Positions 28,201-36,523 of a stretch of DNA of 64,000 bases are shown piece after piece (the stretch's first letter is position 1; each line of letters starts with the position of its first letter). This DNA comes from an uncultured bacterium (GTDB taxonomy: Bacteria > Bacteroidota > Bacteroidia > Bacteroidales > Muribaculaceae), in assembly GCA_905214715.1 (NCBI GenBank), contig CAJMMT010000003.1, positions 120,681 through 184,680 on the forward strand, in the 5' to 3' direction. A program made the position numbers and the translations under genes. A model generated the notes under the pieces. It was not told where the DNA came from. It was given only the letters and a program-made list of their open reading frames with translations, and made no database searches.

Positions 28201-29154
28201 CACTTTTCCTCCGGCTGTAATTGTCAGAGTGCCTTCATAGTCGCCCGGTGTTGGGGAATTGAAGCAAACCGTAACTACAGACTTGTCACTCACTCCCACG
28301 GTGCCGGAAACGGGCGAGACTGTAAAAAGAGGAGAGTCTGTGGTAGCAACGAAATCTATCGGTTCGTCCCCCTTTGATTTTATAGTGAGAGATCTGCGAG
28401 ATTCTGTAGAAGTGTACATTGTGCCGAAATCAAGCTCGTTATCGCTTATTTCCCACAGCGGACCGCTTTCTATCCGTGAAAAGCTCATGCCACCCTTGCA
28501 GGCACCCGAACAAGCCCACATGCCAAATAGATCAGTATAGTCTATCACACCCGCCACAGACTGCCCATCTTCAAGACGAGTTTCAATAGTAGAGAAGTCT
28601 TCACTTACATATAGTTTAAGTTCCGGCTCGGCTTCGGGAATGCTTGACATAAAGTTTTCGTCAAATTCAATCTTCCCTACCCTTAGATACAAATCCATGC
28701 CATAAGCCTCCAGAACTCCAAGTTTAGTGGAACCTGCCTCATCAGGGCCAAGTCCGGAACATGGAATTGTGATGACTCCGTCTGAAAAAGGAGCTGTGAT
28801 TATATCAGGTCGGAATTTATATTCATCGTTTGCGGCAAAACCTCCAAAATTCTCTATGGTTACAGTGCCCTCGTCCTCATTGAAATTAAAAACAGCATTG
28901 AATGGAGAGGAGAGTATTGTAGACGCGCAGGAATAAGTAATTCTTATAATTCCATCCACATTACCGTCAGCTTCGTAAAGAGGACCTACATCATATGAAC
29001 TCCGGTTCAGTGTCCTCTGCGTAAGTCGCAACGGAGCTACCGAATTATTTCCATTCTGCATAGAACGAATGGGAAACATAGTCTGCGGCATGGCAGCGTA
29101 CGCAGCAACTGCTACGGCTGCTACTCCGACCGCAAATAGGTTATTGACTTTCAT
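25225..29154 (-). CDS. Large secreted multidomain protein with choice-of-anchor D-type repeats
   Basis: This 1309-residue protein begins with a signal peptide (LFAVGVAAVAVAAYAAMPQ). Repeated beta-sandwich units of the choice-of-anchor D (ASH-like) type recur: ELDFGTMYTSTESRRSLTIK with FTVSPVSGTVGVSDKSVVTV; then NVIFGNIIANGYDYSRSVSL with FTVSPANGVIKAGQSALLNV; and a third around VGEVISDVVTVCNLTDEPVT. The last 60 residues look like a Por-type tail (DIEFFSIEGIRLELPVKG, then GKTRSAIMLKR), suggesting outer-membrane export by a type IX-like route. No enzyme motif is visible; a cell-surface adhesive or scaffold role is likely. It lies 54 bases after the Omp28-like gene and is probably cotranscribed with it. 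Confidence 0.75.
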   Translation of the reverse strand: MKVNNLFAVGVAAVAVAAYAAMPQTMFPIRSMQNGNNSVAPLRLTQRTLNRSSYDVGPLYEADGNVDGIIRITYSCASTILSSPFNAVFNFNEDEGTVTIENFGGFAANDEYKFRPDIITAPFSDGVITIPCSGLGPDEAGSTKLGVLEAYGMDLYLRVGKIEFDENFMSSIPEAEPELKLYVSEDFSTIETRLEDGQSVAGVIDYTDLFGMWACSGACKGGMSFSRIESGPLWEISDNELDFGTMYTSTESRRSLTIKSKGDEPIDFVATTDSPLFTVSPVSGTVGVSDKSVVTVCFNSPTPGDYEGTLTITAGGKVEKIKLTGKAEDRDTDFSTIVTEGDASLITWENVSENAWSLEGNNAVYRCANKKTSGVLKASFSGLKPKRITFDVKLACGTKDGLSFNIEGHRMFDYNASLNHTVSYIIPGGSRSVEFVGFNSDYSEGNIRIGNLHIENVDTWEALSPDGSVTPLTGEGFVNINGNAVANSTNSVMMLSLNLKDESNLSFDYEAGSSEVSIELNESQIGKIATGEKGTFHYDFASGASAFIMIKVKTPAEASKTSYASISNLRFSNGKYHDTSKKYNAIVGSYLGNNGSYTSVPVIVNYSLDITLTSGGKAFFSNLLPDNNLYPDSQTIEGTWEGNKIHIPTWKNINIGTIAAYDNNSFDYLPSYWGYRYWLVAGKINSEIKQTEILDELTFTISEDGSTIIPDSDFGVWSTNNCESKEIVSFYSADSKFVAVSDEASIAASATNVIFGNIIANGYDYSRSVSLLAAGADCEYSAVIEGDDSHFTVSPANGVIKAGQSALLNVGFSSTEPGVYNAVLKIYSDGNDLEIPLTANVEDLPDYSVVVTDGRGLISFDSKYEYPWKVDDGVAISTNEGVHNSKSILGLDFAIPHGKIAIFGLKGATCAEPNYDGFAIVVNGETIYSDVSRNENVDVEIPFEEGEYKIQLMHVRDSKDELYSAYDRTIVKELSLKIMDPGVHHIGFEPPYKMLAPVGEVISDVVTVCNLTDEPVTITSVEGSGCFGALMPEKTILEKKSDSANIPVTFLADKDGEFTGTITVHTSAGNIEIPVSATADYVKYIGAAEVSSYAGPYVTILMAYGETECTSTMLYPSDLMTDLKGAKMESLTFFPTHLPDYTFSCPNIMAEVGESDSYDFTTRVDFLEPVMTGEMVDADNWELTIPFDTPYQYNGGNFLFQLTNLEKETFGGHTPIQMAFRHFPSSIGKTIVTLHDMSDAPVETLPYMRVKYDPTTVGIDDVKVSLSEVSDIEFFSIEGIRLELPVKGLNVVVTHYSDGKTRSAIMLKR

Positions 29155-29208
29155 AGGCTAATTATTTATGGTGTATTTTTATTTGTGTTTTTCTGTTTGA
29201 GTATTTTA

Positions 29209-31020
29209 TTAAATTCTGATTTTCCTGGTTACCCACTCTCCATTGTGAAGCAGTACTCTCACTATGTAAAAAGCAGACGCAAGAACGCCATCATTTACCT
29301 TTAAGCCCGTGGAATCGTACACTTCGACTCTTTCATATTCCCCTTCTACATTCAGCAAACCATCTGCCATGGATATCTTTATGATTTCATTGTTTCCTTG
29401 TGCATCCCTTATACCTGAATCCAAATCCCTTTCCTCGGCATACATCAACGGAAGAGATACACTCTGAAGCACTCTTCTATAAGATTGTGAATTCTCGTCA
29501 TCATCTGTAAGGAAAGCGATCAGTCTGCATGCTTCGATTGCCCACTCACTGTCATAATCAAGTCTTGTACGCATGTTAAATCTCATGTCGCTGTCAAGAT
29601 TCACAGCTTCTCCCCATACGGCATTCACAGTACGTAGCAGATTATCATGAACATAGTCTCTGGAAGCACCATATTGTCTTATAGATTGAACCCCGGACTC
29701 CGTGAGGAAAACGACAAGAGCCATTTCTCTTTGAGAATCGGCCATTCCTTTAGCCTCCACCTCTATAATTCCACTTTCCTTATCTATGAAAGGAATAATC
29801 GACAAACTTGAGCATGCCGGTATGGAGAGTAGGGATCTAAGGTTTTCCTCTATAGTATTTTCATCATTAACATTAGTATCAACAGCTCCATTTAGCGGAG
29901 TGCGGTCATACATAGCCATGGGAGAATATTTGTTACGGCTATAAAAAGCGCTTTCATAGTGTTTGCTGGCCTCTATGGTAAACGAATCGTAAGAAGAGCC
30001 GGCATGATGGACAACCAGATTCACTCGAGATGGTTCATCCTGTCTGTCAATCACATTATGAATGCGAACTGCCCCATCGGGACAGTTACCGCAATATTCA
30101 TTGGAAAACTCCTCTAAAAGCACATTTCTTTTAAGCAAAGGAGACTCGGATATCTCTACATCCACCTCTGCTGTGCGTATTGATTGTAAAGGCCGCCCAT
30201 TTACTGAATTCACATTCAATACTACCGTCGTTTTTTTATCCGATATCTTCATAGGGACTCTAATATAAAAAACTCCACTTTCCCTCGAAGCTATCTGTGG
30301 AAAAGAAACGAAACCATCAAAAGATTCCGATTCGTAGCCTACAGTATAAGACAAATCCCTCAAAGCTTCTGAACCGGAATTCATAAATTTCACCTTCATA
30401 TAAGCCGGTGTATTTTCTTCCACTACCGTATATTCCGGTGAAAACGACAAAATAGTTACATCCGATTTTACAACAGAATCCCCTTCAATACCTAACTCAA
30501 CACTTAAGGCTCCAGGGTATTCCAAACTCACATCTAACCATCCATGACCGGTATTTAACATCAGCAAGTGATTATCCATAGTTTCCGCTACCGAAACCAC
30601 ATTGCTTTTGACAGGTTGGGTAAATGTATATCCTACATATAGAGGTCGGCCTGAAATTTCCACATGGCTCGGTATAGACACTTCATTCCATCCGCTTACC
30701 AGACACTCCTTCTCTATATCCATACTGACCAACGGGTCGGCATCAATAGATTCGGCAATCCAGACTTTAATACCATCCAACTTCAGTTTTGACACTATTC
30801 CAACTCGTATTTTCGCAATTTCATTACCTTTCAACGGAGCTAAATCCGCAGCATCAAACAAGGTGGACACACTGATTGTAGCGCTTCCTTCTACAACGGG
30901 AGTCGCAGAGGCGGCAAGTTGCCCATTGCAATGAGATAGCCAATATACAGAAGCCTCGGCAAGAGATGCCGACAACAGCGCTATTAAAATAATAAGCAGA
31001 CGTAGGGAAAAATGTTTCAT
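29209..31020 (-). CDS. Omp28-related secreted protein with CxxC thioredoxin-like motif
   Basis: I took the ATG at 31020 (MKHFSLRLLIILIALLSASLAEA, a clear signal peptide). The N-terminal 300 residues are beta-rich. The centre carries RNVLLEEFSNEYCGNCPDG, the Omp28 signature with a CGNC pair resembling a thioredoxin active site, then RVNLVVHHAGSSYDSF. The C-terminus ends in a Por-like tail (GLKVNDGVLASAFYIVRVLL, then GEWVTRKIRI). Omp28 proteins are surface lipoproteins or adhesins of unclear function. A promoter precedes it, and a membrane-bound AraC-type regulator lies directly upstream. Confidence 0.78.
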   Translation of the reverse strand: MKHFSLRLLIILIALLSASLAEASVYWLSHCNGQLAASATPVVEGSATISVSTLFDAADLAPLKGNEIAKIRVGIVSKLKLDGIKVWIAESIDADPLVSMDIEKECLVSGWNEVSIPSHVEISGRPLYVGYTFTQPVKSNVVSVAETMDNHLLMLNTGHGWLDVSLEYPGALSVELGIEGDSVVKSDVTILSFSPEYTVVEENTPAYMKVKFMNSGSEALRDLSYTVGYESESFDGFVSFPQIASRESGVFYIRVPMKISDKKTTVVLNVNSVNGRPLQSIRTAEVDVEISESPLLKRNVLLEEFSNEYCGNCPDGAVRIHNVIDRQDEPSRVNLVVHHAGSSYDSFTIEASKHYESAFYSRNKYSPMAMYDRTPLNGAVDTNVNDENTIEENLRSLLSIPACSSLSIIPFIDKESGIIEVEAKGMADSQREMALVVFLTESGVQSIRQYGASRDYVHDNLLRTVNAVWGEAVNLDSDMRFNMRTRLDYDSEWAIEACRLIAFLTDDDENSQSYRRVLQSVSLPLMYAEERDLDSGIRDAQGNNEIIKISMADGLLNVEGEYERVEVYDSTGLKVNDGVLASAFYIVRVLLHNGEWVTRKIRI

Positions 31021-31097
31021 AAGAAGCATATACTAAATACCGCCCCTCGCAAAACGCGCTGAGCATACAATTACACGAAACACACAAAGTGTATTCG

Positions 31098-31128
31098 CAA
31101 AAGTATTATTTTCCTAAAGCCGCACAAT
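31098..31128 (-). promoter_or_regulatory. Promoter of the Omp28-like gene and its downstream partner
   Basis: On the minus strand ATTG, 19 bases and TACTTTTG match the -33/-7 pattern (consensus TTTG and TAnnTTTG). The start point would be near 31092, about 70 bases before the ATG. This separates the secreted pair from the upstream regulator gene. Confidence 0.65.
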
Positions 31129-31193
31129 ACCCGACAAGAGAATAAATGTGTTAGATTCGGATATTGATACAAAAATACGCTGAATGGCAGCCA

Positions 31194-32921
31194 TTAGTCC
31201 TTGCGGGACTTCTCTATACTTATTTGCCTATATTCCTTAGGAGTAAGACCAGTAACCTTTTTAAATGTCGAAGAAAACGTACTTCTTGTTTTAAATCCTA
31301 CACTTTCACCAACTGCCTCTATTGTCAGATTGCCATATCTGCCATTTATATCGGCAAGCCTACGCATAGCCTCGTTAACCCGATAACGGGCAAGAAGTGC
31401 CGGAAGAGTACCCGATTCAGTAGCTGAAAGAGCCGCCGAAAGATATCTGGAATTAGTATCGCATAACGTTGCAAGACGCGATGCATTGAAGTCCGGAGAG
31501 AATATCTCATCGCTCTCCATTACCTTTACAATCTTTTTGTTCAATTCAGCTATGAATTCAGAATCAGGAGAAAGCTTTCCTTTTAATTCATTTGAAGATG
31601 CCTTATCTATATTCTCTTCAGTCAATCCCGTGTTCTCTTCAGTCAATCCTGACAAATCATCCGGCTCTATAACCTCCGGAAGGGGCAACGTTCCGCGCTC
31701 ACTCATTTCAAGCAACTCGCGGTTTCGTTTATACAACTCATCGTTTCTGAACTTAAGAAGCCGCTGCTTACGCACAATCCACAACATAAGGAAAACCACG
31801 ATTGCAAGAGCCACACTTATGCATATCAACAAAAGCCGCAGAAAAGCCCGGCTCTCACTTAGATAAGAAATGCGAGCCGTGAATTTCATCCTTTCATGAG
31901 CGGCAGTGAGATCTTTTACGGCTGTCAGTTTCTGAGTAGTAAAAATAGAGTCACTGAGTTCAAGATATTTGATCTTGTATAATTGAGCCGAGTCCGGTTT
32001 TGATGCCTCTCTATAGTATTCCGATATGCGTTGACATGCCATGGCCTCAATGTCTCTGTTAGCCGATATCAATGAGTCGGCAAGCACATTTTTCAGTCTT
32101 GCTGCAGCTGCAGATGGTTTTCCTTCAAGCTGCAATACTTTTGAGACCATAAAATCAGCATTATAGCCATATCTCTCTCCCAAAAGAATCTTTCCTACAG
32201 AGTCCTTAGCCCTATCAAACCACTTCTCGGCATCTGAGTTATTAGTTCTTACACTTTTGAGACCATTATATATATTGCGTGTATAAGATGTAAGCGGATG
32301 GTTTTCGGGTAGGGTATCCTTCCCAATCGCTATAATTTCATTCCATATCGGGTCTACAGTTCCTTGTTCATTAAAATAGATATCGGCAAGGTCTACAAAT
32401 GCCGTCATCTTCAAATCATCATATCCGTTCTTTCGAGCGGTTGCAAACGCCTCTTTATAGAATTTCGAGGCTGAATCATAATCGTCATATATAGAGAATA
32501 TATTGCCTATGTTGAGATTATTCATGCACTTAAGACGCATTAGATTCTCATCTGCCGCTATCTCGTTAGATGATAGGAATGCCGAATATGCAGCGGCATA
32601 ATCATTAAAGAAAAAGAAATAAACGTAGCCCGCATTGGTAAGTGATTTGGCGCATATCTCTTTCTCGGAAGACGACAACTGTGGACTTTCATATCTCCGC
32701 GATGCGAGTACATAATAAGCCAAAGCACTATCCGGTTCGTTCTGTTTCAAGTGAAACGTACCCTTATCAAACAGTTCCTTACGCGACCGGGAACTATTAT
32801 CCTCAAAAAACTGTGTAGGTTCCGCCTTTATCTGAGTAATCCAAACTACAATCAGACCAACGAAAAGAATTATTAATATGGTACGTAGAGTTTTCAATTC
32901 AGACCGTCTTACAAGATACAT
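31194..32921 (-). CDS. Membrane-bound TPR regulator with AraC-type DNA-binding domain
   Basis: This 575-residue protein has two membrane segments (LRTILIILFVGLIVVWIT near residue 13-30 and LRLLLICISVALAIVVFLML near 350-370). They flank a periplasmic TPR-like helical domain (DSALAYYVLASRRY, DYDSASKFYKEAFATARKNG). The cytoplasmic part has a linker with a tandem seven-residue repeat (GLTEENT, GLTEENI). A C-terminal AraC-type helix-turn-helix follows (YRVNEAMRRLADINGRYGNL, TIEAVGESVGFKTRSTFSST). This architecture couples an envelope signal directly to DNA binding without phosphorelay. A -7-like TAAATTTG lies at 32941-32948. It probably controls the adjacent secreted pair. Confidence 0.85.
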   Translation of the reverse strand: MYLVRRSELKTLRTILIILFVGLIVVWITQIKAEPTQFFEDNSSRSRKELFDKGTFHLKQNEPDSALAYYVLASRRYESPQLSSSEKEICAKSLTNAGYVYFFFFNDYAAAYSAFLSSNEIAADENLMRLKCMNNLNIGNIFSIYDDYDSASKFYKEAFATARKNGYDDLKMTAFVDLADIYFNEQGTVDPIWNEIIAIGKDTLPENHPLTSYTRNIYNGLKSVRTNNSDAEKWFDRAKDSVGKILLGERYGYNADFMVSKVLQLEGKPSAAAARLKNVLADSLISANRDIEAMACQRISEYYREASKPDSAQLYKIKYLELSDSIFTTQKLTAVKDLTAAHERMKFTARISYLSESRAFLRLLLICISVALAIVVFLMLWIVRKQRLLKFRNDELYKRNRELLEMSERGTLPLPEVIEPDDLSGLTEENTGLTEENIDKASSNELKGKLSPDSEFIAELNKKIVKVMESDEIFSPDFNASRLATLCDTNSRYLSAALSATESGTLPALLARYRVNEAMRRLADINGRYGNLTIEAVGESVGFKTRSTFSSTFKKVTGLTPKEYRQISIEKSRKD

Positions 32922-33013
32922 TCGCCATATCCTGTATTCGCAAATTTAATATTTAATTCTGATTTTACTATATATATTGTAATTGTAAATATTAATTATC
33001 ACGAATTTCTCAG

Positions 33014-33198
33014 AGAGTGTGTTTACTTTTAACTTGCCTTAAGATTGAGAGGATTTTTCAAGGGATTTCCATTCCTTTTCGAAGGCGCGGGCCGGGGCCC
33101 GTAACGGAGAAAAGGAGCGGAAAGCGCTGAAAAAAAACTCAAGATTATGGCAAAGGCTTTTTCTAAACATTAATCCATGTTAAAAGTAAACACACTCT
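33014..33198 (-). mobile_element. 185-bp MITE-like element, copy B (inverted relative to copy A)
   Basis: Terminal arms 33013-33033 and 33179-33199 are exact reverse complements (core TGTGTTTACTTTTAAC). The trinucleotide CAG lies directly outside both ends when the element is taken as 185 bp, a possible target duplication. Its GC-rich centre (GCGGGCCGGGGCCCG) is enclosed by longer pairing arms than in copy A (CCATTCCTTTTC with GAAAAGGAGCGG, imperfect), so the RNA or DNA could form a nested hairpin. The right end falls within the stop codon of the RND pump gene. No ORF of note is inside. The rest of the 32922-33013 spacer is AT-rich. Confidence 0.8.
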
Positions 33199-36100
33199 CA
33201 GATTCCGGACGGGAGATTGGTGTCGTCGTAAGCTGAGGCACCCGACGGGGTATCGCCCTGACCCCGGGCCGCCGTCGCCGGAGAGTCGGAAGACGGAACA
33301 GCTGTCTTCTGTTTTTTCAGACCACGCATCTTCATCGCCAACGGACCGAGGTAACGCTCCTGGAAATGTTGCATAACTTCCCACAGCAACGGCACGAAGG
33401 TTGTTCCGAGAAGCGCGTTCATGGTCATACCGAACACAACCGCCGTACCCAGCTCTATCCTTGAATTGGCACCGGCGCCCGTGGCGAACATCATGGGCAA
33501 TACGCCGAAAATAAATGCCAACGCCGTCATCATTATCGGGCGCAATCTTATCACTCCCGCATCGTGGGCGGCTTTGCGGACGGGGACTCCGCTCTTGCGG
33601 AAATCCATAGCATATTCCACTATAAGTATGGCATTCTTGGCGCACATTCCAAGCAACAGAATCAATCCTATCTGCGTATAGATACTGATGCTCTGACGCA
33701 TGAACAAAACGCCCAAGGCAGTACCGAGCACTACTATAGGCAACGACATTATTACCGCCATAGGGTCTGTCCAGCTTTCATATTGCGCAGCCAGGACAAG
33801 CAGAGTCATGATCACGGCGAATATAAACACAAAGGATATGGTCGTACCGGCCTGCGTCTCCTGATATGCCAGACCTGTCCACGCATAAGAATATGTATTT
33901 CCGACAGCCTTCTCCACAATCTCTTCCATAGCCTTGATTCCCTCAGAAGAGGAAACTCCCTTGGCCACGGTGGCATTCAAAGCTCCGGTATCATACATAT
34001 TGTAGCGCGACACTACCGACTGCCCCATGGAGGGCACGGCTTTGGAGAAAGCCGAGAAAGGTACCATATCCCCCTGCGCGTTACGTACGGAGAGTTTGTT
34101 GACATCCCCTATCAGGTCTCGCGAGGAACCGTCGCCCTGCATGCGCACCTGGAACACACGGCCGAAATCTACAAAATCATTCACATACTCACCACCCATA
34201 TAGGCGGCAAGAGTAGCGTACACTTGCGAGATATCGAGACCGAGCATGTCTACCCTGTCGCGGTCTATCTTCAGGTCGTATTGTGGCACTCCTGCCTGAT
34301 ACAAGGAGGTTACAGACTCTATGCGAGGGTCTTTCTCAGCTTCTTTCCTTATGGCTTCTATCGCCTTGGCCATCTGGTCGGCTCCGAGACTGTTTATATC
34401 AAGCAACTGCATGGCGAGTCCCGAACTCATTCCAAGGCCAGGTATGGCCGGAGGATTCACCGAGAAGCAATAGGCCTCGGGAAATTGCCTCGATACACGG
34501 TCTGTCTCGGCCATTATCTTTTCTATGCTCTCTTTAGAACCTCGCTCTTTCCAGGGGTCGAGCATTACCATAAGAATACCGACATTACTGCCGTTGCCAC
34601 CTAAGAACGAAAATCCGGAGATAGACATAACATCCTTCACTCCATCTATTTTCAATATGTTTTCAGTAAGACCGTCGAGCACCTTTCCGGTACGCTCTAC
34701 CGAGGCACCAGTAGGCAACTCCACGCTGGTCATGAAATATCCCATGTCTTCTTCAGGAATATAGCTCGTCGGCATTTTCGAGAATCCCCAGAAGGCCACT
34801 AAAGCTATGATACAGAAAACAATCATGAACATCCGTGGGCGCCCCAGAATGAATGTAACTATCCGGTCGTAAAACTGCAGCACGCTGTTCCATCCCTTGT
34901 TGAAACCTTTGAAAAGGAAGAACCGTGTCGGCTTGCGCGGTACGAGGAAAAGGGCGCAAAGGGCGGGCGTGAGTGTAAGTGCGTTGAAACCCGAAAAAGC
35001 CGTGGAGACAGCGATTGTCAGAGCGAACTGCTTGTAAAGCGACCCGGTGATTCCCGATACGAATGCCGTGGGTATGAAAACCGACATCAGCACGAGGACC
35101 TCCCCTACAACCGGACCGGTAAGTTCCCTCATGGCTTTCATGGCGGCTTCAGTCGCCGTCAAGGTTCCCGTATCAACAAGACGCGAGCAGTCTTCCACCA
35201 CCACTATAGCGTCATCCACCACAATGGCGATTGCAAGCACAAGGCCGAACAACGACAGTGTGTTTAGCGAAAATCCCATTATCTTCATAACCGCGAACGT
35301 GGCTATGAGCGATACCGGAATGGTAAGCATAGGTATCATGACAGCCCTCCAGTTCTGAAGGAATATCATTATGACAATCATCACAATCAGAGATGTGAGC
35401 GCGAAGGTCACGAATACATTGTCGAGCGATGAATGGACATAGTCGGTGGAGTTCTGGACAATACGGTAAGAGATGCCCTCGGGGAAGTAATTGCTCAGAC
35501 GGTCAAGTTCCGCGATCACTCCGTCGGCAACCTCTATGGCATTGGCACCAGGATACTGGCTCACACCTATCATGGCTGTCTCCTGACCGTTCACTTTTGC
35601 CACATTGGAATAAGAGGAAGAACCCAGCTCTACCCTGCCGACATCCCGCAGACGCAACAGACCTGTCCCGTCGGTACGTAAAACGATATTGCCGAATTCC
35701 TCGGGACTGCTGAGCCGGCCCTGCGACACGAGCGTATACTCGAACTCGGAATTCCCTGTCTTTGGCGGAGCTCCGACAGAACCGCCGGATACCTGCATGT
35801 TCTGGGAACGTATGGCGGCCGCCACATCGTCGGGAGTCACACCTTTCTGACGCATCTTCTCAGGATCAAGCCATACCCGCATGCTGTATTCCCCGGCACC
35901 GAAAGCCTGAACTCCTCCCACTCCATCTACGCGCGAAAGCGGATCGATAATATGCAGCTGGGCATAATTGGTCAGATACAAGGCATCATACCTATCCGGA
36001 TCGTCGCTCTGGAGTACCGCGAACAATACCTGATTGGTGGCTTCCTTATTGACGCTTATTCCTTCCTGCTCCACCACGGAAGGCAACGTACCCGATATCA

Positions 36101-36437
36101 TCGAGATTCTGTTCTGCACTTCCACCGCGGCCTCGTCAAGATCGGTTCCGCTCTCAAACGTTATCGTAAGCGAATAGGAACCGTCCGCCGAACTTGAACT
36201 CATATATAGCATCCCTTCCACACCGTTTACCTGTTGTTCTATGGGAATGCCTATGGTCTGGGCCACCGTCTTTGCATCGGCACCCGGATAAGATGCCGAC
36301 ACGCGCACCGTAGGGGGCGTTATGTCAGGATATTGCGCTACCGGCATGGTGAACACGGTCATCAGTCCGGCAAGCACCATCAACACCGCGAGCACAGTCG
36401 CGAATATCGGTCGCTTTATGAAGAAGTCCGAGAACAT
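33198..36437 (-). CDS. RND-family multidrug efflux pump inner-membrane protein (AcrB/HAE1 type)
   Basis: This 1079-residue resistance-nodulation-division transporter uses the proton gradient to expel hydrophobic drugs. The N-terminus MFSDFFIKRPIFATVLAVLM and VAQYPDITPPTVRVSASYPG are classic. The proton-relay Asp pair lies in TM4 (LAIAIVVDDAIVVVEDCSR). A second transmembrane set ends with GMTMNALLGTTFVPLLWEVM. The tail (about residues 1045-1079) is polar and low in complexity. The stop codon TGA shares two bases with the end of a 185-bp repeat, so the native C-terminus may have been altered. It is the third gene of the operon after the outer-membrane channel and adaptor genes. Confidence 0.96.
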   Translation of the reverse strand: MFSDFFIKRPIFATVLAVLMVLAGLMTVFTMPVAQYPDITPPTVRVSASYPGADAKTVAQTIGIPIEQQVNGVEGMLYMSSSSADGSYSLTITFESGTDLDEAAVEVQNRISMISGTLPSVVEQEGISVNKEATNQVLFAVLQSDDPDRYDALYLTNYAQLHIIDPLSRVDGVGGVQAFGAGEYSMRVWLDPEKMRQKGVTPDDVAAAIRSQNMQVSGGSVGAPPKTGNSEFEYTLVSQGRLSSPEEFGNIVLRTDGTGLLRLRDVGRVELGSSSYSNVAKVNGQETAMIGVSQYPGANAIEVADGVIAELDRLSNYFPEGISYRIVQNSTDYVHSSLDNVFVTFALTSLIVMIVIMIFLQNWRAVMIPMLTIPVSLIATFAVMKIMGFSLNTLSLFGLVLAIAIVVDDAIVVVEDCSRLVDTGTLTATEAAMKAMRELTGPVVGEVLVLMSVFIPTAFVSGITGSLYKQFALTIAVSTAFSGFNALTLTPALCALFLVPRKPTRFFLFKGFNKGWNSVLQFYDRIVTFILGRPRMFMIVFCIIALVAFWGFSKMPTSYIPEEDMGYFMTSVELPTGASVERTGKVLDGLTENILKIDGVKDVMSISGFSFLGGNGSNVGILMVMLDPWKERGSKESIEKIMAETDRVSRQFPEAYCFSVNPPAIPGLGMSSGLAMQLLDINSLGADQMAKAIEAIRKEAEKDPRIESVTSLYQAGVPQYDLKIDRDRVDMLGLDISQVYATLAAYMGGEYVNDFVDFGRVFQVRMQGDGSSRDLIGDVNKLSVRNAQGDMVPFSAFSKAVPSMGQSVVSRYNMYDTGALNATVAKGVSSSEGIKAMEEIVEKAVGNTYSYAWTGLAYQETQAGTTISFVFIFAVIMTLLVLAAQYESWTDPMAVIMSLPIVVLGTALGVLFMRQSISIYTQIGLILLLGMCAKNAILIVEYAMDFRKSGVPVRKAAHDAGVIRLRPIMMTALAFIFGVLPMMFATGAGANSRIELGTAVVFGMTMNALLGTTFVPLLWEVMQHFQERYLGPLAMKMRGLKKQKTAVPSSDSPATAARGQGDTPSGASAYDDTNLPSGI

Positions 36438-36523
36438 ATCTGCTTATGAATTAATGCAACACTTATATTTTACCTCTCCTCGCTTAGCACCCTGTAACCC
36501 TATTCGGGCGTTCCGGAACCACG

